NCBI GenBank assembly: GCA_003427395.1
Contig: BFEA01000010.1
Span: 2,094,388 to 2,158,387, forward strand
Length of the DNA: 64,000 nt
Direction of reading: 5' to 3'
DNA from: Chara braunii
Taxonomy: Eukaryota; Streptophyta; Charophyceae; Charales; Characeae
Shown here: piece by piece, positions 1 to 11,254 of the stretch
Numbering within the stretch: position 1 is the first letter of the stretch
Layout of the letters: every line of letters begins with the position of its first letter
Program-made: the position numbers and the translations under genes
Notes under the pieces: model-generated
Databases searched by the model: none
Seen by the model: only the letters and a program-made list of their open reading frames with translations
What the model was told of the DNA's origin: nothing

Positions 1-216
1 TTCAGGTTGTGCAAGAGAAACGACCGTTGCGTGCTTTTCTCGATGCACCGGATGGAACAAAATTTTTTTTTTGCATTGAAATGATTTTGGGGAGCACCAG
101 GGCGCGTTCTGCCATTGCACTGGCCGTCAAGTCCAGTGACATAGCGGCGATTCTTTTGACGGGGGGTCGAATGTTTCACTTACGATTTCGCGCACCTTTG
201 AAACTTGATAACACGC
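1..216. other. unassigned flank of the left LTR-like element
   Basis: I see no gene here. The stretch is ordinary mixed-composition DNA with one T-run near 62-71. It matters only as the outside flank of the element beginning at 217: its last four bases (213-216, ACGC) are repeated immediately outside the other end of that element at 4,398-4,401. Confidence 0.4.
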
Positions 217-540
217 TGTCGCGCGTGGCGGTCCCGCGCCCTGATGGGGAGCGCTGAACCTCACGGTCGTGTCACGCAGGATGTTTTGTTCGAAAAGAAC
301 CAGTCACCACTCCGACCGTGCGAGCGTGCTATACCTCTCACGATGCCCTGCGAAAGGTCGGGACGTCGTGAGGAACAACTTACCTCTACCCAAGGGGTTG
401 TCACCACCCTTAGGTAGGCGTATCCCTGCTGAGTTACCGACCCACATGCGAAGGCTTTTACATGCCTTTGTACAGGTAGGTCGACCGAGGGCGTTTGCTC
501 GATCGTTGTAGCATAAAATGGGGTACGCGCGGTAAGACGC
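217..540 (-). repeat. left inverted arm of the LTR-like element
   Basis: Reverse-complement copy of about 4,045-4,397 and, on the opposite strand, of about 61,900-62,224. Shared landmarks are the end CGCGCGACA, the block around GACCGTGAGGTTCA, and a block containing TAGCTCAG and GGGATACGCC. The reverse-strand CA end lies at 217. Confidence 0.7.
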
Positions 541-2129
541 CTAGAACTGACCCGTTAGATATCCAGGTCGAACTTTGAGATGGTCGTCTATTTCCGCTTC
601 TGCTCCCAAAACATATTCTCCTTCTGACCACTATGATCAAAGTATCAAACAACCCTGTCACTACCGAGGGCATTCTATTCTACTTAACATATGACTGAAC
701 GTCAAATAACATAAAAGTTATATAAGATTGATAATGAATATGGAGGTATTATTGCGGAGAACCCTTTCCACTTTCACAAGTGTAATGTGTTCAGGATTCT
801 TCAACAGATCAGGTCGAGTTCAATTCAAGTCCACGAACAAAACAGACTTGTACATAATAATGCAAAGACAATCCCCATGCCGTGCACTAACGGCGTCAAC
901 CATCAACCATTGACATTGTCCCTCACTCCCCAAACCATGTATGACAACTCTATATTTTCTGAGACGTAAGCCTAGCCCCCTCACATTTCTTCAAAGGACC
1001 CTTGAGAGTGACCAGGACCATTTAGGCAATGACCACAGGTGACAATTTTACTGACCACAGGGTTTGACTTTAGAAGTGGGTATCAAGTCAAAGGGGGAAA
1101 AGTTGAATTGGCAACGACCAACCTGTTATCGAGAGATAATAGAAAATTTGAGTCCTCTTTGTAGGACTTCTCCTTCAATTGTTGTAGATCAAAATAGGGA
1201 CCTGCACACACACAAGTCAACAAAGATTCAACACTCCCACCCGATTTCCGACATATTGATATCTAAGGGTCAAACCCTTAGATCTTGTCTGTAAGCTTTT
1301 TGGGATCAACATCCCAAAGTCTAATCCCTACTTTCTATCTACCCTAAGTCGTTTGTCACCCCTTCTCCTTTCATTTCAAGGAGTCTCTTTGCCGATGTCC
1401 TAAGTTGTCTCAGGGAAACTCACATTTCCCCTACTCTTAGTCCTTGCATTTTCTCTCTTGTGGATAAGCACACCCTCTGGTGCTTATGCGTTAGTCTGGC
1501 CGAGATCAACTCAAGCCAGTGGCGGTTTCTCCAGTGAGCTGTGGCTACACGGGGTGTCTTCTTTTCTAATTCTTTGTCTCTGCGGTGTTCGCCTTTCATT
1601 CTGCTTTTCTTATGTCTTTGAGAGTCGCTCCCGCCGGAGCACTCCATTTTTCCTTTCTCTTCTTCTTGTTCTGACATACTCAAGTAGTAGGTTGATTCAC
1701 CAGGGAATCTTCCACTACTTGATCAATTCCAGACATAACTGTTCGTCAAAGGAGTAGTCTAGTAGACCCACGAGAGCACTCAACCATCCTTCAATACCCA
1801 TTCGATCCTCATGCAACCAAGCAGTTCATGCAATCCAGTGCAAGCGATCGGATAACTCACCCGGGAGTATCATTTTATTAGTCAAGCAGGTAGTTAGGAT
1901 GCCTGTGTTGAACCATCTCAACACTCGACCCATCATTCAGAAAGACATTCTAGATCCAGGTGTCACTACAAAATTCAAGTTAGTAATAGGTGGTCTTAAC
2001 GGAAGCCTCCTATCACTCTTTGGTCAGAGCTCAGTCTATCCTCAAAAAGGTGTAATAAGATAACATCACACAAGTCACCCTACTACTTCCTCAGAGTCAG
2101 ACGAGCTAAGATTACGTTTGCGGACGCGA

Positions 2130-2650
2130 GGCTCTAAGAAGTTTGCCTTATCGTCGTAATATCAATATATAATAGGTGATAAGAGGAGCGAGGCTCCCAG
2201 AAGCCTGCCTTATCACCGTAATAATATATACTAGGCGATAAGAGGAGTGAGGCTCTAAAAAGTCTGCCTTATCGTCGTGATAACGATATATTANNNNNNN
2301 NNNNNNNNNNNNNNNNNNNNNNNNNNNNNNNNNNNNNNNNNNNNNNNNNNNNNNNNNNGTCGTGATAACGATATATTATATGTGATAAGAGGAGCGAGGC
2401 TCCGAGAAGCCTGCCTTATCACCGTAATAATATATACTAGGCGATAAGAGGAGCGAGGCTCTAAGAAGCCTGCCATATCACCGTAATAATATATACTAGG
2501 CGATAAGAGGAGCGAGGCTCTAGGAAGCTTGCCTTATCGCCATAATAACAAAATATAATAGGTGATAAAAGGAGCAAGGCTCCAAGAAGCCTGCCTTATC
2601 ACCATCAGACCTGATCTAATGCAAGACAGTAGATAGGAGGAGCAAGGCCC
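2130..2650. repeat. tandem hairpin repeat, 59-62 bp units, interrupted by a gap
   Basis: Seven or more units lie side by side. Each is a fold-back of the form GGYGATAAG, then an AGGAGCGAGGCTC-type core, then CTTATCRCC. Arms change together: the unit at 2,175-2,217 pairs GGTGATAAG with CTTATCACC, and the unit at 2,499-2,541 pairs GGCGATAAG with CTTATCGCC. The unit near 2,440 has lost pairing at two positions. Assembly gap 2,294-2,358 falls inside the array, which is where a collapsed tandem repeat would break an assembly. Confidence 0.8.
2294..2358. other. assembly gap (65 N)
   Basis: A run of N inside a tandem repeat array; its true length is unknown. Confidence 1.
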
Positions 2651-3950
2651 CTGGAGGCCTGCCCTATCTCAAACAGACGTTATTGAAGATGAGTAGATCT
2701 CGAATGGTGTACCGGACTATTACTAATCTTCTCAATAGACAGGGAACGGTGAAAGCCCTGAAAAGAGATCGCTCCATTATTAACAGACCACTTCCTGATT
2801 CTACTAAGGTGGAGGTAGAAGTAATGTGACCCAGTGTGACATGTCCTGCTACCTTAACCTATCGATTGATGTCAATCTTATGATTCTACTTCATATAAAG
2901 ATGGGTGATACTTTGTCTATGTATGTCTGAAGGGAAAAGTTTTGGCGATATTGGCTCTATACTTCTCTTCCTTCAGACAACTGTCCCTAGAAACTGATCT
3001 GATAAGAGGTTAGAAAGGCTGCCTAGGGGGAGTTATGTCGATGTAATATTATTCCCGACTAAAATGAAATTCACTATATTGAACTTCAAATTGGGTCATA
3101 TCGATGATAAAGAGGTGTTGAGACCGTGTTGGCCTGTGTGTGATTGCAGGTCATCCTAATGAAGAAGACTAATTATGAGTGTATACAAGACTACATGTTG
3201 TTGCCTTATAGTAACAGGTTGGTTATCCAACTCAACCCTCACTCACCTTCTACGCCCACACTTTGCATCGACCTTTGCACTGAATGACATTTTTGTTTCG
3301 GGTCAACGTCTAAAGGATCTGTGTTTGGTCAAAAGAGGTCCTTGAATGACTAAGCCGAAAGGAGAATGTTTGGTTGAAAAGGTTGGAAGCGTAAGCGTGA
3401 TGTGTGTGAAAGTGAATGAATGGTTGACTCTGCTAGAATTGTGTAATGTGATTGACTCTTGTCTGCAGGTCAGTAAAACGACCAGCCACATGCTATTCAC
3501 TGCAACCCGCTGAGAAACTTACGCTATCCTGGGCCTTGATCCAGACATCTCGTCAACGCGCAATTTCTACACTTGGTTTGAGTATCCAACCTTGTGTTTT
3601 CCCTAATTGTTAGGAAGATTAGGAATATAATTAAGGCGACAAGCCTCATTCATTTGCTGATTATTTCATCTATACATATTTGAAAGGTCAATGACCTATG
3701 TTTTCTTGATGAATTCAAATTGTTCTCGTGAATGTGTTACGTGTATGTGACATCTCTTCGCCTAATTACTCAGCCTCATCTAATTTCACGTGTGTGTATG
3801 CTATGGTCAAAGAGTTTCATAAAGCGATATGTCGAATGAACTTAATCACTATGTAGGATGGGTATGTGTCAACCTCTGATAATTTAAGTACTGAGAGGGG
3901 TCCTGCTTGAACATGGGATAAGTTATGAGTCACACATATAGAAACTCTTT
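2651..3950. other. interior of the left LTR-like element, no gene seen
   Basis: AT-rich, non-coding in appearance, with no frame above 72 codons. I see no sequence match to the other copy of this LTR family, which seems to lack or have diverged in this section. Confidence 0.4.
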
Positions 3951-4044
3951 ATATTCAAAACATAGTATGCGCGAACGTTCGTCAGTCGAGTCGACCCGAT
4001 TTGTAAGTCGGTCCGGGAGATCAGTGCCCCGATGCCAGACGCGT

Positions 4045-4397
4045 ATACGGGTTAGTCTTAGGCGTTCAAACCGCGCGTATGCCTATGCTACGGCGATCGA
4101 GCAAACGCCATCGACTGACTTACCTCTGCGATTGCAAGTATAAGCCTTCGCACATGGGTCAGTAGCTCAGCAGGGATACGCCCACCTAAGGGATGGTGAC
4201 AGTTCCCGTAGGTGGAGGTGAGTTGTACCTTGCGTAATCTCTAACCTATCCTGGAGATCCGTAAGAGGTATAGCCCGCACGCACGATCGGAGTTGGTCTT
4301 TTCACTGAAACGGTTCTAAAACTCCAGCGTGATACGACCGTGAGGTTCAACACCAAAAAATACTTTATGTCTGAGTGTGAGACCGCCACGCGCGACA
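4045..4397 (+). repeat. right inverted arm / LTR 3' end
   Basis: Forward copy of the LTR 3' end also seen at about 61,900-62,224 and, without the terminal portion, at about 24,560-24,850. It ends CCACGCGCGACA. Unlike the copy ending at 62,224 it is not followed by a primer-binding site, so it is not the 5' LTR of an element here. Confidence 0.65.
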
Positions 4398-5169
4398 ACG
4401 CTCTGGCTTGAGCCTGCTTTTCTTCCTCTTCTGCGTCGTGTCTCCCGATCGACGGGTAGTTCGTCCAGGGCCAGATTGTTACCGCATTCCTACTTTGAAT
4501 CTGCCCTGATTCAGAGGCAGGTTCAGTCGATAACTAACTATGAGACGAAAAATAATAAAGAAAATAAAAAGAATAATAAATCTAACAAAGGAACAAAATC
4601 TAACTACTAAATACCCCGCCGTGCCAACTGTCATGGCGGGGCCTAACCGTATCTAACCTCAATTCCGAGGTCACGGGTTCGAATCCCGACTGACCGTGCC
4701 CGGGCAAAAAAAAACAGCGGAGCTCTTTCACAAAAAGAGCTAGCCCAGGGGTCAGGTGGACTCGTTCCCTGCACCTATCATTTAACAGGCTGTACCTAAG
4801 CCAACTGAGTTAGCTCTTATTCTGATTAAAAAGGAGTTTCTCAGTTTCATATAGAGGGTCAGGGCTCAGCCCACCTAGCGGTCTGGGCCCGTTTCCAAGT
4901 CTGTATGTAGGCATGTTTGTTGTATGCTGGTACTACACCATGCAAAGGTCGTTGTGCCGGGTACTTTCAGTCTGAGCAGAAGAAGACAAAAGTTTTTAGA
5001 GACCTTATACCGGTCGTCGCTGCTTGGTGCAGTGACGACACGTTTCCATAGGAAGTCCCGGCCTCAATGGTCGAGGAATTCGCCTCACTACTTCATGCCG
5101 AAAGTTCTTATTCTTCACTCCCGACCACTCCCGGTATGGTAGCCGACATTGGTTTTATGTCGAATGTAA
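4398..5169. other. non-genic interval with a tRNA-like box B
   Basis: No convincing gene. At about 4,676-4,688 the sequence GGGTTCGAATCCC matches the pol III box B / T-loop consensus and is followed within 20 bases by an A-run near 4,706. No cloverleaf closes around it and no box A stands at the right distance, so at most it is a fragment of a tRNA-derived short element. Confidence 0.3.
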
Positions 5170-5765
5170 TATTATGAGCGAATACCCTTGTAAGGGTGTT
5201 CGCTCCGACAACGCGTCCCTTCTTGATCCCGAAACAAAGTAGTCTTGCGGAGCTTATCCGCCGTGCCGACTTGATTGTTTGAGACGACGCTCCGATGAGT
5301 AACAAGTTTCACTTGGAAGCTTTTGACATTACGCTTCGGGACCTCTGTAACTATGACGAGCCGTTTGGTGGAAAAGTTTTACTTCTAGCTGGAGATTTTA
5401 GACAGTTTTTGCCCGTTGTGAAACACGGATCGTGAGCCCAACAAATTGATGCGTCCATGAAAATGTCTCATTTGTGAAAACTTTTCAACTGACCGAAAGT
5501 ATGCGAATCTAAAGTTTAGGGAATGATGAAATGACCCGAATGTATGCCCACTTTTGATGCGGATTGGGAATGGTGACCATCCTCGTGTTGTTCCTAATTA
5601 ACCTTCTGCGGTCAGATTGCCACGTGAGATTTGTACGGATAAACCAATTGATGAGTTGATTTCATGGACGTTTGATGATGTGTCCAACAATGTGGGGGAT
5701 GTCGAGTATTTCTTGCCTCGATTAATTGTATGCCCTACTAATGATGATGCGGGTTCTGACCCGTT
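5170..5765 (+). pseudogene. Helitron-type PIF1-like DNA helicase, decayed fragment
   Basis: Conceptual translation gives pieces in PIF1 order: KQSSLAELIRRADLIV followed by DDAPM, then FGGKVLLLAGDFRQFLPVV (Walker B and the conserved FRQ-LPVV stretch), QQIDASM, LTESMR, and RLIVCPTNDDA at the end. These are hallmarks of the SF1B PIF1 helicase half of Helitron Rep-helicase proteins. The Walker A region and the Rep nuclease are absent. A TGA replaces the tryptophan of the WDEAPM-type motif, and further stops and frame changes follow (near 5,433, 5,475, 5,515 and 5,557), so it cannot encode an active enzyme. It ends about 0.7 kb before copy 1 of the multigene element. A Helitron source is inferred; a host PIF1 copy is less likely because all neighbours are mobile DNA. 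Confidence 0.75.
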
Positions 5766-6476
5766 GAATGTTTCGGATTTGAAGGCTTCTTCCATATTGC
5801 AATCACTTTTGACCGATGAGTTCGTGACTCTCTCTAATGAAGAGATTATTAGGATGATATTAAATTTGCCACATTGTCCGACAGAAGGGACCATTCCCCA
5901 ACCCTTTCACAGATACGCATGGCAACATCGATACAACAACTTCTCAAAAGGATTCCTCCCGTGGTTGCTTCTTTTACTCCTCATTCCGCTCCGGTCCGTA
6001 GACTCCGCCTTCAAGCAACATCTCCTCCAAATTTTCAACATTTTACGGATTATGCTTCACCCTCCAATATGTCAACACCAATTGTGACTACTTTTGTTGT
6101 TGTTTCTGCTTTGCCGACCACTACGGCTACTCCGTCTCCTGTCAGTTGTGTTGTGCCCGCTCATACACCATCAAGAGACCATCTGCATGCCCATACATGA
6201 CCATTGGAACAACCAAGTTCTTCTAATTTTAACATTACCATATATGACTCTGTTGAATCTATTGGTACGAAAAAGACACTTATGCACCTGTCCTATCTTG
6301 ACAGTTTTCACAAGGTGTAAGATATTGTGGAAGCAGCAACGAAATTGAATAGGAGTATGGACACTTGGAGATGTCTGGATGCCTCAATTCATATCGATTA
6401 CAATCGGCAAAGATGGGTTCGATTCGAAACTTTCGAGGATTATCGTCGCAAAGTGTTGCAACAAGTTCCTGCAACA
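5766..6476. other. interval between helicase relic and copy 1
   Basis: The forward frame of the helicase relic stays open to 6,087 but has no recognisable motif after about 5,765. The last part (6,379-6,476) is open into the copy 1 gene but is not shared with copy 2, so it lies outside the duplicated element. Confidence 0.4.
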
Positions 6477-6555
6477 TGTTCGAGAACGTAGTTCTTGTGA
6501 CAGCAGTCAGGAAGCTCCCTCTGAACGACCTCGTGATTTGAAAAGGGAGTTCTCG

Positions 6556-9500
6556 ATGTTGACCCCGACAAATCATTCAGGCTCCTCTACGATGTCCAGT
6601 CGGCGTCGTTTTGTTCGCTTTACCGACGTTCCCGATGGTCGGCGCCTATCTACACCGCTGATCCCTGATAGTGAGGGTAATCGGGATATGGAGACGATTC
6701 CCGGTGGATTGATGTTAGTGGACACAAATTTATGTGGTGTGTGCGAAACGAGTGGATCAAATGTCGTATGGACAGCGGGTCGACTGTGTGAAAGCATTGA
6801 AGTTACCCAACCCCTAGCATCTGACTATAGTCACTCGTTGGTGGATACAGACTTCTGCGATACGTCCGATAGAAACGGATCTGATCAGCAACAGTGGGGT
6901 ACGTCCGATAGAAACGGGTCTAATCGGGAACAGTCAACGGAACGTCCGTGTGAAAGTGTCGAGATAGTTAAGAGAATTGCATGTGAAGCCAAAAAAATTG
7001 ACTCTCCCCTAGGTTTGTTGAGTTCGCAGGTCCACGTACATACTTCATTGATGACAGCCACGAGTGCAACGGGAAATTGGCAGATTGGTTTTATACACAC
7101 AAATTTCTACAGTTTATCCGAGTCCTCCTAATCTGATTTGTCGAGGACCGCTCCCACGGACAGATCTGAATTCATAGAAGCAGCGCATCGGTCCCCGACT
7201 CCGACTCTTCCTGGAACTCCCGAAGCAGTTCGTCAGGTTTTGACTCATCCCCTACCTGGAGAAAGGAGAAGATATAATCGAAAAAACAAGCCGGTTAAAA
7301 GGTCAGAATATTCGAAGAGGGCCAAATGTGGATTGAATGAAACTAATATTGCGCTCGTCCCAAAGCACAAATGTTGTAAGAACAAGTGTCTTCGGGTCTT
7401 GGCCATTGATGATACCAAACCGGTGCGTGAAGCTTATTATGAAATGTTCCTCGAAAGGAGGATCGAGTGGTGGATGCAAACCCTTGACAATTTCACCATC
7501 CTCGACGGTGTTGTGGAAAGAGTCGAACCAGTACAGTGCAAGCATCGTGTGTGAATCGTCGGTTGGTGTAAAATAATAGGGATATGTCGAAACACATTTC
7601 GTCGTTATAGCAAGTGCAAGTCAGACGGGGACGTCCGTGCTCGACATGGTGGATGGGGATTGTTGAACTCGAGAGCGGAGTATGTGAGCATGCTCGCTCA
7701 TGTGACAAGGTTCGTGGAAAAACATGGAGATGCTATGCCTAACGAAATGGTTGTGAGGGGGACCTCACAGAGACCTAAAGTCAGGCTCCCTAGTTATTTT
7801 ACGAAGCTCCTTCTCTATGAGTTTATCAAGGCGGACTTGGAAGCAGCGGGTCAGAGCAAGTCTTCTACTCCATATGGAGGAAGTACTTGTGGCATGCCGA
7901 CCTTGCCAAATCCAACTTGTTCACAAAGTGTGGCGAGTGCGTCCGCCTTAGACAGGTCAGAAAATAACGCCCTTCACCTTCGTGACTGTAAGGATTTCGA
8001 TGAAAAGCACCGTAAACACCAACTAGATCAGGTTGCTCACCGTGCGGATTATGCTGACTGGAAACTTCGTTCCATTTTGAACCCCGCGAAATACGTCTGT
8101 CTTATAGTGGATGGAATGGATCAAAAAAAGACAACCATTCCTCACATCGGCATGTATAATTACTCCAAGGATCATCGACACAACATGATGATGAAAACGA
8201 ACCTGATCGCAATTGTAGCTCACGGCAGGAAACCGTTCATTTATGTTTACACGTATTTGTCTTTCTATGCTCACGGTTCCGATGGTACCATGACGTGTGT
8301 TATGCGAACTCTATGTGAGTTGCAGGCGTCTGGACAAAAATGGTCACGCCACCTCCGAATCCAGGCGGACAACTGGTGGAGGGAAAACAAAAACCAATAC
8401 CTTATGTGCTTTGCCTCGTTTTTGGTGAAATTCGGGATTTTCGAAGATGTCGAAGTGGGGTTCATGCTCATTGGCCCCACGCATACCAACATAAACGTGA
8501 CTTTTAGTGTTTTCTCGAAAAAGTTGAAGGACAACGATGCTTACACCATAAAGCAGTTGTTCTCGATTATCGAGTTGTCGCACAAGATACCGCCGAAGTG
8601 CACTGAGCTCGATCACATTGTCGATTAGCGTCGAGTGGTGGATCGATACGTCGACAAAAATATCGTCGGTGTGTTGAAACCGCATCTCTTCAAATTCTTC
8701 ATGCGTGACGGCAGTCCCGTCATGGTGTACAAAAAGTACTGCACCAATGCGGAATGGATGCCGAAAGGCAGACCAGTTCACTGGTTCCCTGTTGTCAATG
8801 GAGAGTATGCAGACCCTACCTCCCCTCCACAACCATGTGCTATTCCCCGTGTCGTTAAAGAGGATTTTCGGATGGCTTGTGATGGTGTCAAAAAATTCCT
8901 GGACGTCCTCGAACAATATAGACACATGTGGCAGACATATAGGAAGGAGGAGGTCGACGAGCGGGAGAATGTTTTGTCTTACATGAAAACCATCTTCGTC
9001 GAGGCGGACGATATGATGCAAGAGCAAAAGAAGAAGGAGACGGAAGAGGGTGAGGAAGAGGATGTCCTCGGGGCGGACGAGCCCGAGATCTACCCTCATA
9101 CCTTCTGACCACAATCAGTCGAAACTGTGGAGGAAGTTCAAAAAATCGACCCTCCTTCACCAGAGGCTTTGCTTATACACGTAGGATTGAGGGGGGGCCG
9201 TCCAAAAGTGAACTTCGACCCTAGGCGCCATATAAACAAAGGCGATTTTGTGATTGTTCGGCTACCCGATGAGGAACTGTCTCAAGGTATCCCATTCTGG
9301 GTATGTAGACCACAGTCTGAGGTTGTGGACGAGCGTTCTTCTCGTAATTTCGGTTGTTTATGTATACAGTGGTGGATGCCTATAGGTCACTCGTGCGATC
9401 TTCGTGAAAGGTACTCCGACGCTTGGACGAAGGGGTGGAAACTTTCCACTTAAGACGAGGAACAATGGCAATGCGCCGAAACCGTGGCTTGTTCCTGGAG

Positions 9501-9633
9501 AAGACCTTTCCGCAAAGGAATGGGTGAAAGCAAATTCGTGACAGACCTTACAAGACCGACATCCGTCTGCGAGAAAACACTTGTTGCCCTTGGGGACGGT
9601 TGTCTTTCCGGTCCGTCAGACGTGGCTATTTAG
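6556..9633 (+). pseudogene. DUF7869-like / transposase-like protein, copy 1
   Basis: Read through its stops, this is a 1,025-codon frame starting at an ATG shared with copy 2. It has a basic, KRAK-containing N-terminal third, a cysteine-rich patch (HKCCKNKCLRVL), and a central region ordered like DUF7869 proteins: LIVDGMDQKKT, then ADNWWRENKN, then a histidine-rich block. A C-terminal region (VPFW-type, then FGCLCIQWW) looks like a BAH-type reader, an inference. The D, DN and H-x-H-x-x-D motifs suggest an RNase H/DDE-like fold. In this copy the last motif reads HTNIN instead of HTDID, so putative acidic residues are lost. Stops: TAA 7,129, TGA 7,552, TAG 8,626, TGA 9,106, TAA 9,451; a 13-base deletion near 7,857 is offset by an insertion near 7,951. 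A palindrome follows the final stop. Confidence 0.75.
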
Positions 9634-9635
9634 TT

Positions 9636-9657
9636 AAATGGGAACTCATTCGGATTT
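9636..9657. repeat. 22-bp palindrome after the transposase-like gene
   Basis: AAATGGGA-ACTCAT-TCGGATTT, an imperfect member of the AAGTGCGA-N6-TCGCACTT family, three bases after the stop codon. The same relation holds in copy 2 at 46,260-46,281. Confidence 0.7.
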
Positions 9658-9695
9658 GTTAGTTACGAACTCCGCAAAGATAATGACGAAACGTT

Positions 9696-9717
9696 AACTA
9701 CGAACTAATTCCGATTT
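9696..9717. repeat. 22-bp palindrome upstream of U1
   Basis: AACTACGA-ACTAAT-TCCGATTT. It sits directly before the AG that precedes the U1 start codon; the counterpart in copy 2 is 46,320-46,341. Its CTAAT could also serve as a splicing branch point 24 bases from the AG. Confidence 0.6.
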
Positions 9718-9730
9718 CTTGCCCTGCAGG

Positions 9731-10599
9731 ATGGATGAGGAAGGGGCATCATCGTGCGACGTTGTATATGAGACAACGTCCTATGAAACCTCGTCATATG
9801 CGAGCGAGTATTCCTTTTCGATTGAGAATGTGGAAAAGGATCTTATCATCATGAACAAAAATATTTGGGCACGAGGTTTGGTCAGTCTTGAAACCGATTA
9901 TCTGCATATCGAAGCTGGGGTCGGCCTCGACAGTTACATCGAACCCGAAACACGTGTTATTGATGGACAAATTACAATAGTTCGTGATAAAGGGTCAAAT
10001 ACATGGTACCTCTACTGGAGTTTAGAAGAAGTCCAACCTTAGGAAGTTTTATCCAGTTAGGAGGAGAAGGTCGACGTCGAGGATATGGTAGATGTGTGGG
10101 ACTCACTGCGCTTAGAACAAGACTGGGATTGTATGGAGAACCAACATGCTAAACTTTGCGCATGGTACTGCATCGGGAAGTCGCCGTTGCATTTCTCTGT
10201 GATCATAGACTACCATGGTCGAGTTCGTCTGTTCAACCGTGACACCCGTGTACTAACTCTTTTCACGGCGGCCAAGCTTTATGGTAAGCGAATGAGAGTT
10301 TTTTTCCTTGTGAAGAAAGACTTTCGCGAGCCCTGAAGCGCTTCCGTGATCGATTCGAAATAAATCCTTCGCTCGAAAAAGAATTGAATCTAAGGGTTGA
10401 GTGCTTGGTGCATGCCCAACTTCACTTCCTTTTCAGATTATGTGAGGAGATATTCTTCACGTTGGAACACAAGGAAAGCTACAATGACTACAGTTTACGA
10501 AATATTTCGCATCACCGTTCGGATGTCCAAACATTGGAATTCGTTGGTGGTAGGCGGAGACAGATCTACGATTGTCCTTACTGTGACAATGAACACTAA
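9731..10599 (+). pseudogene. small-gene family member U1, copy 1
   Basis: Member of a paralogous ~290-residue family found only in the two element copies here. Block one carries LIIMNKNIW, YLHIEAGV and WYLYW. Block two carries KLCAWYCIGK, VIIDYHGRVRLFNR and LTLFTAAKL. Block three carries LRVECLVHAQLHFLF, and the protein ends in YDCPYCDNEH, a CxxC-plus-His zinc-knuckle-like tail. I do not recognise the family. Two stops (TAG 10,040 and TAG 10,057) and a 16-base deletion near 10,331 relative to copy 2 break the frame. The start is the ATG one base after CAG at 9,727-9,729, the same arrangement as its paralogues. Confidence 0.7.
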
Positions 10600-10644
10600 T
10601 TGCCCTGACCTGCTATGTGAGCCTTCCTATTTGGAGATTTCCAC

Positions 10645-10666
10645 AACTCCGAGTTAGTTCGCACTT
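10645..10666. repeat. 22-bp palindrome after U1
   Basis: AACTCCGA-GTTAGT-TCGCACTT, 46 bases after the U1 stop. The identical site follows U1 in copy 2 at 47,259-47,280. Confidence 0.7.
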
Positions 10667-11254
10667 TGTTGCTGTACTCTTAGGAAAACCTCGAGGTTCA
10701 TCGACGACCCCGTTGTTCATGTTAGTCTGAGTTAACTCGTCATTGTTGTCGCTGTTCCCACCTCAAGGGTCTGCTATTTTTTCTTCTCCTGTCCGTCGCA
10801 CAATTGGGAGTACGGACACCCTGTAACGAAGTGCAAATCTATTATCAGTTATCGGACCCCCAGTAGGTCATTTCATTCTTTCTTTCGGTGGATATGTGGG
10901 ACTTCGCTTTATTATGAACTGACATAAGTGGGAGAATACTCGCAGTTGGCATTCCCGCTAGACTCACTGTGCGTCATCGTTTACATGCTACCTCGTTCTT
11001 CCTCACATCATGCAGGATGAACTCCAATCAGACCTCGGCCCGCGGAAGCACTTCCTTCTCGTCTCACGGCGCCGTTTCTCTAAACCGGATTCCCGACCTC
11101 GCAAGTCACGTCATTATTGTCATGTGCAGTGCTCACCCTCATTTCCTTTACTTGATATGTCCCTTTCCACATAGTCCCCCCTGCATGTGTCGTGTGCTTC
11201 ACGCGCTCGCATCATCTCTAACATGGCATTTATTGCTTCGACACATAATGCAGG
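10667..11254. other. U1-U2 spacer with palindromes and a U fragment
   Basis: Contains palindromes at 10,829-10,850 and 10,926-10,947. It also holds a truncated U3-like first segment starting at ATG 11,017, again one base after an AG (11,014-11,015), which keeps the MNSNQTSAR start and stops being recognisable by 11,110. Upstream of U2 a branch-point-like CTAAC stands about 37 bases before the AG at 11,252-11,253. Confidence 0.55.

Larger units (their letters stand above)
217..4397. mobile_element. LTR-like element with long inverted ends (possible solo LTR)
   Basis: The stretch begins TGTCGCGCGTGGCGG and ends with its reverse complement, giving TG...CA ends. The direct repeat ACGC flanks both sides (213-216 and 4,398-4,401), as a short target-site duplication would. 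About 330 bp at each end are inverted copies of each other. The left ~1.9 kb is also present in inverted orientation at about 60,250-62,224, where it is followed by a tRNA-Asp primer-binding site, so the family is an LTR retrotransposon. No long reading frame lies inside; short frames at 1,064 and 728 are chance frames that recur in the right-hand copy. It could instead be two LTR pieces in opposite orientation; the four-base flanking repeat favours a single insertion but is weak evidence. Confidence 0.5.

Noticed and set aside
4620-4710. tRNA gene
   Set aside because: A good T-loop/box B is present, but no acceptor, D or anticodon stems can be formed around it.
5598-5894. Minus-strand frame opposite the helicase end
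   Set aside because: It is the shadow of the plus-strand PIF1-like reading, which carries the recognisable motifs.
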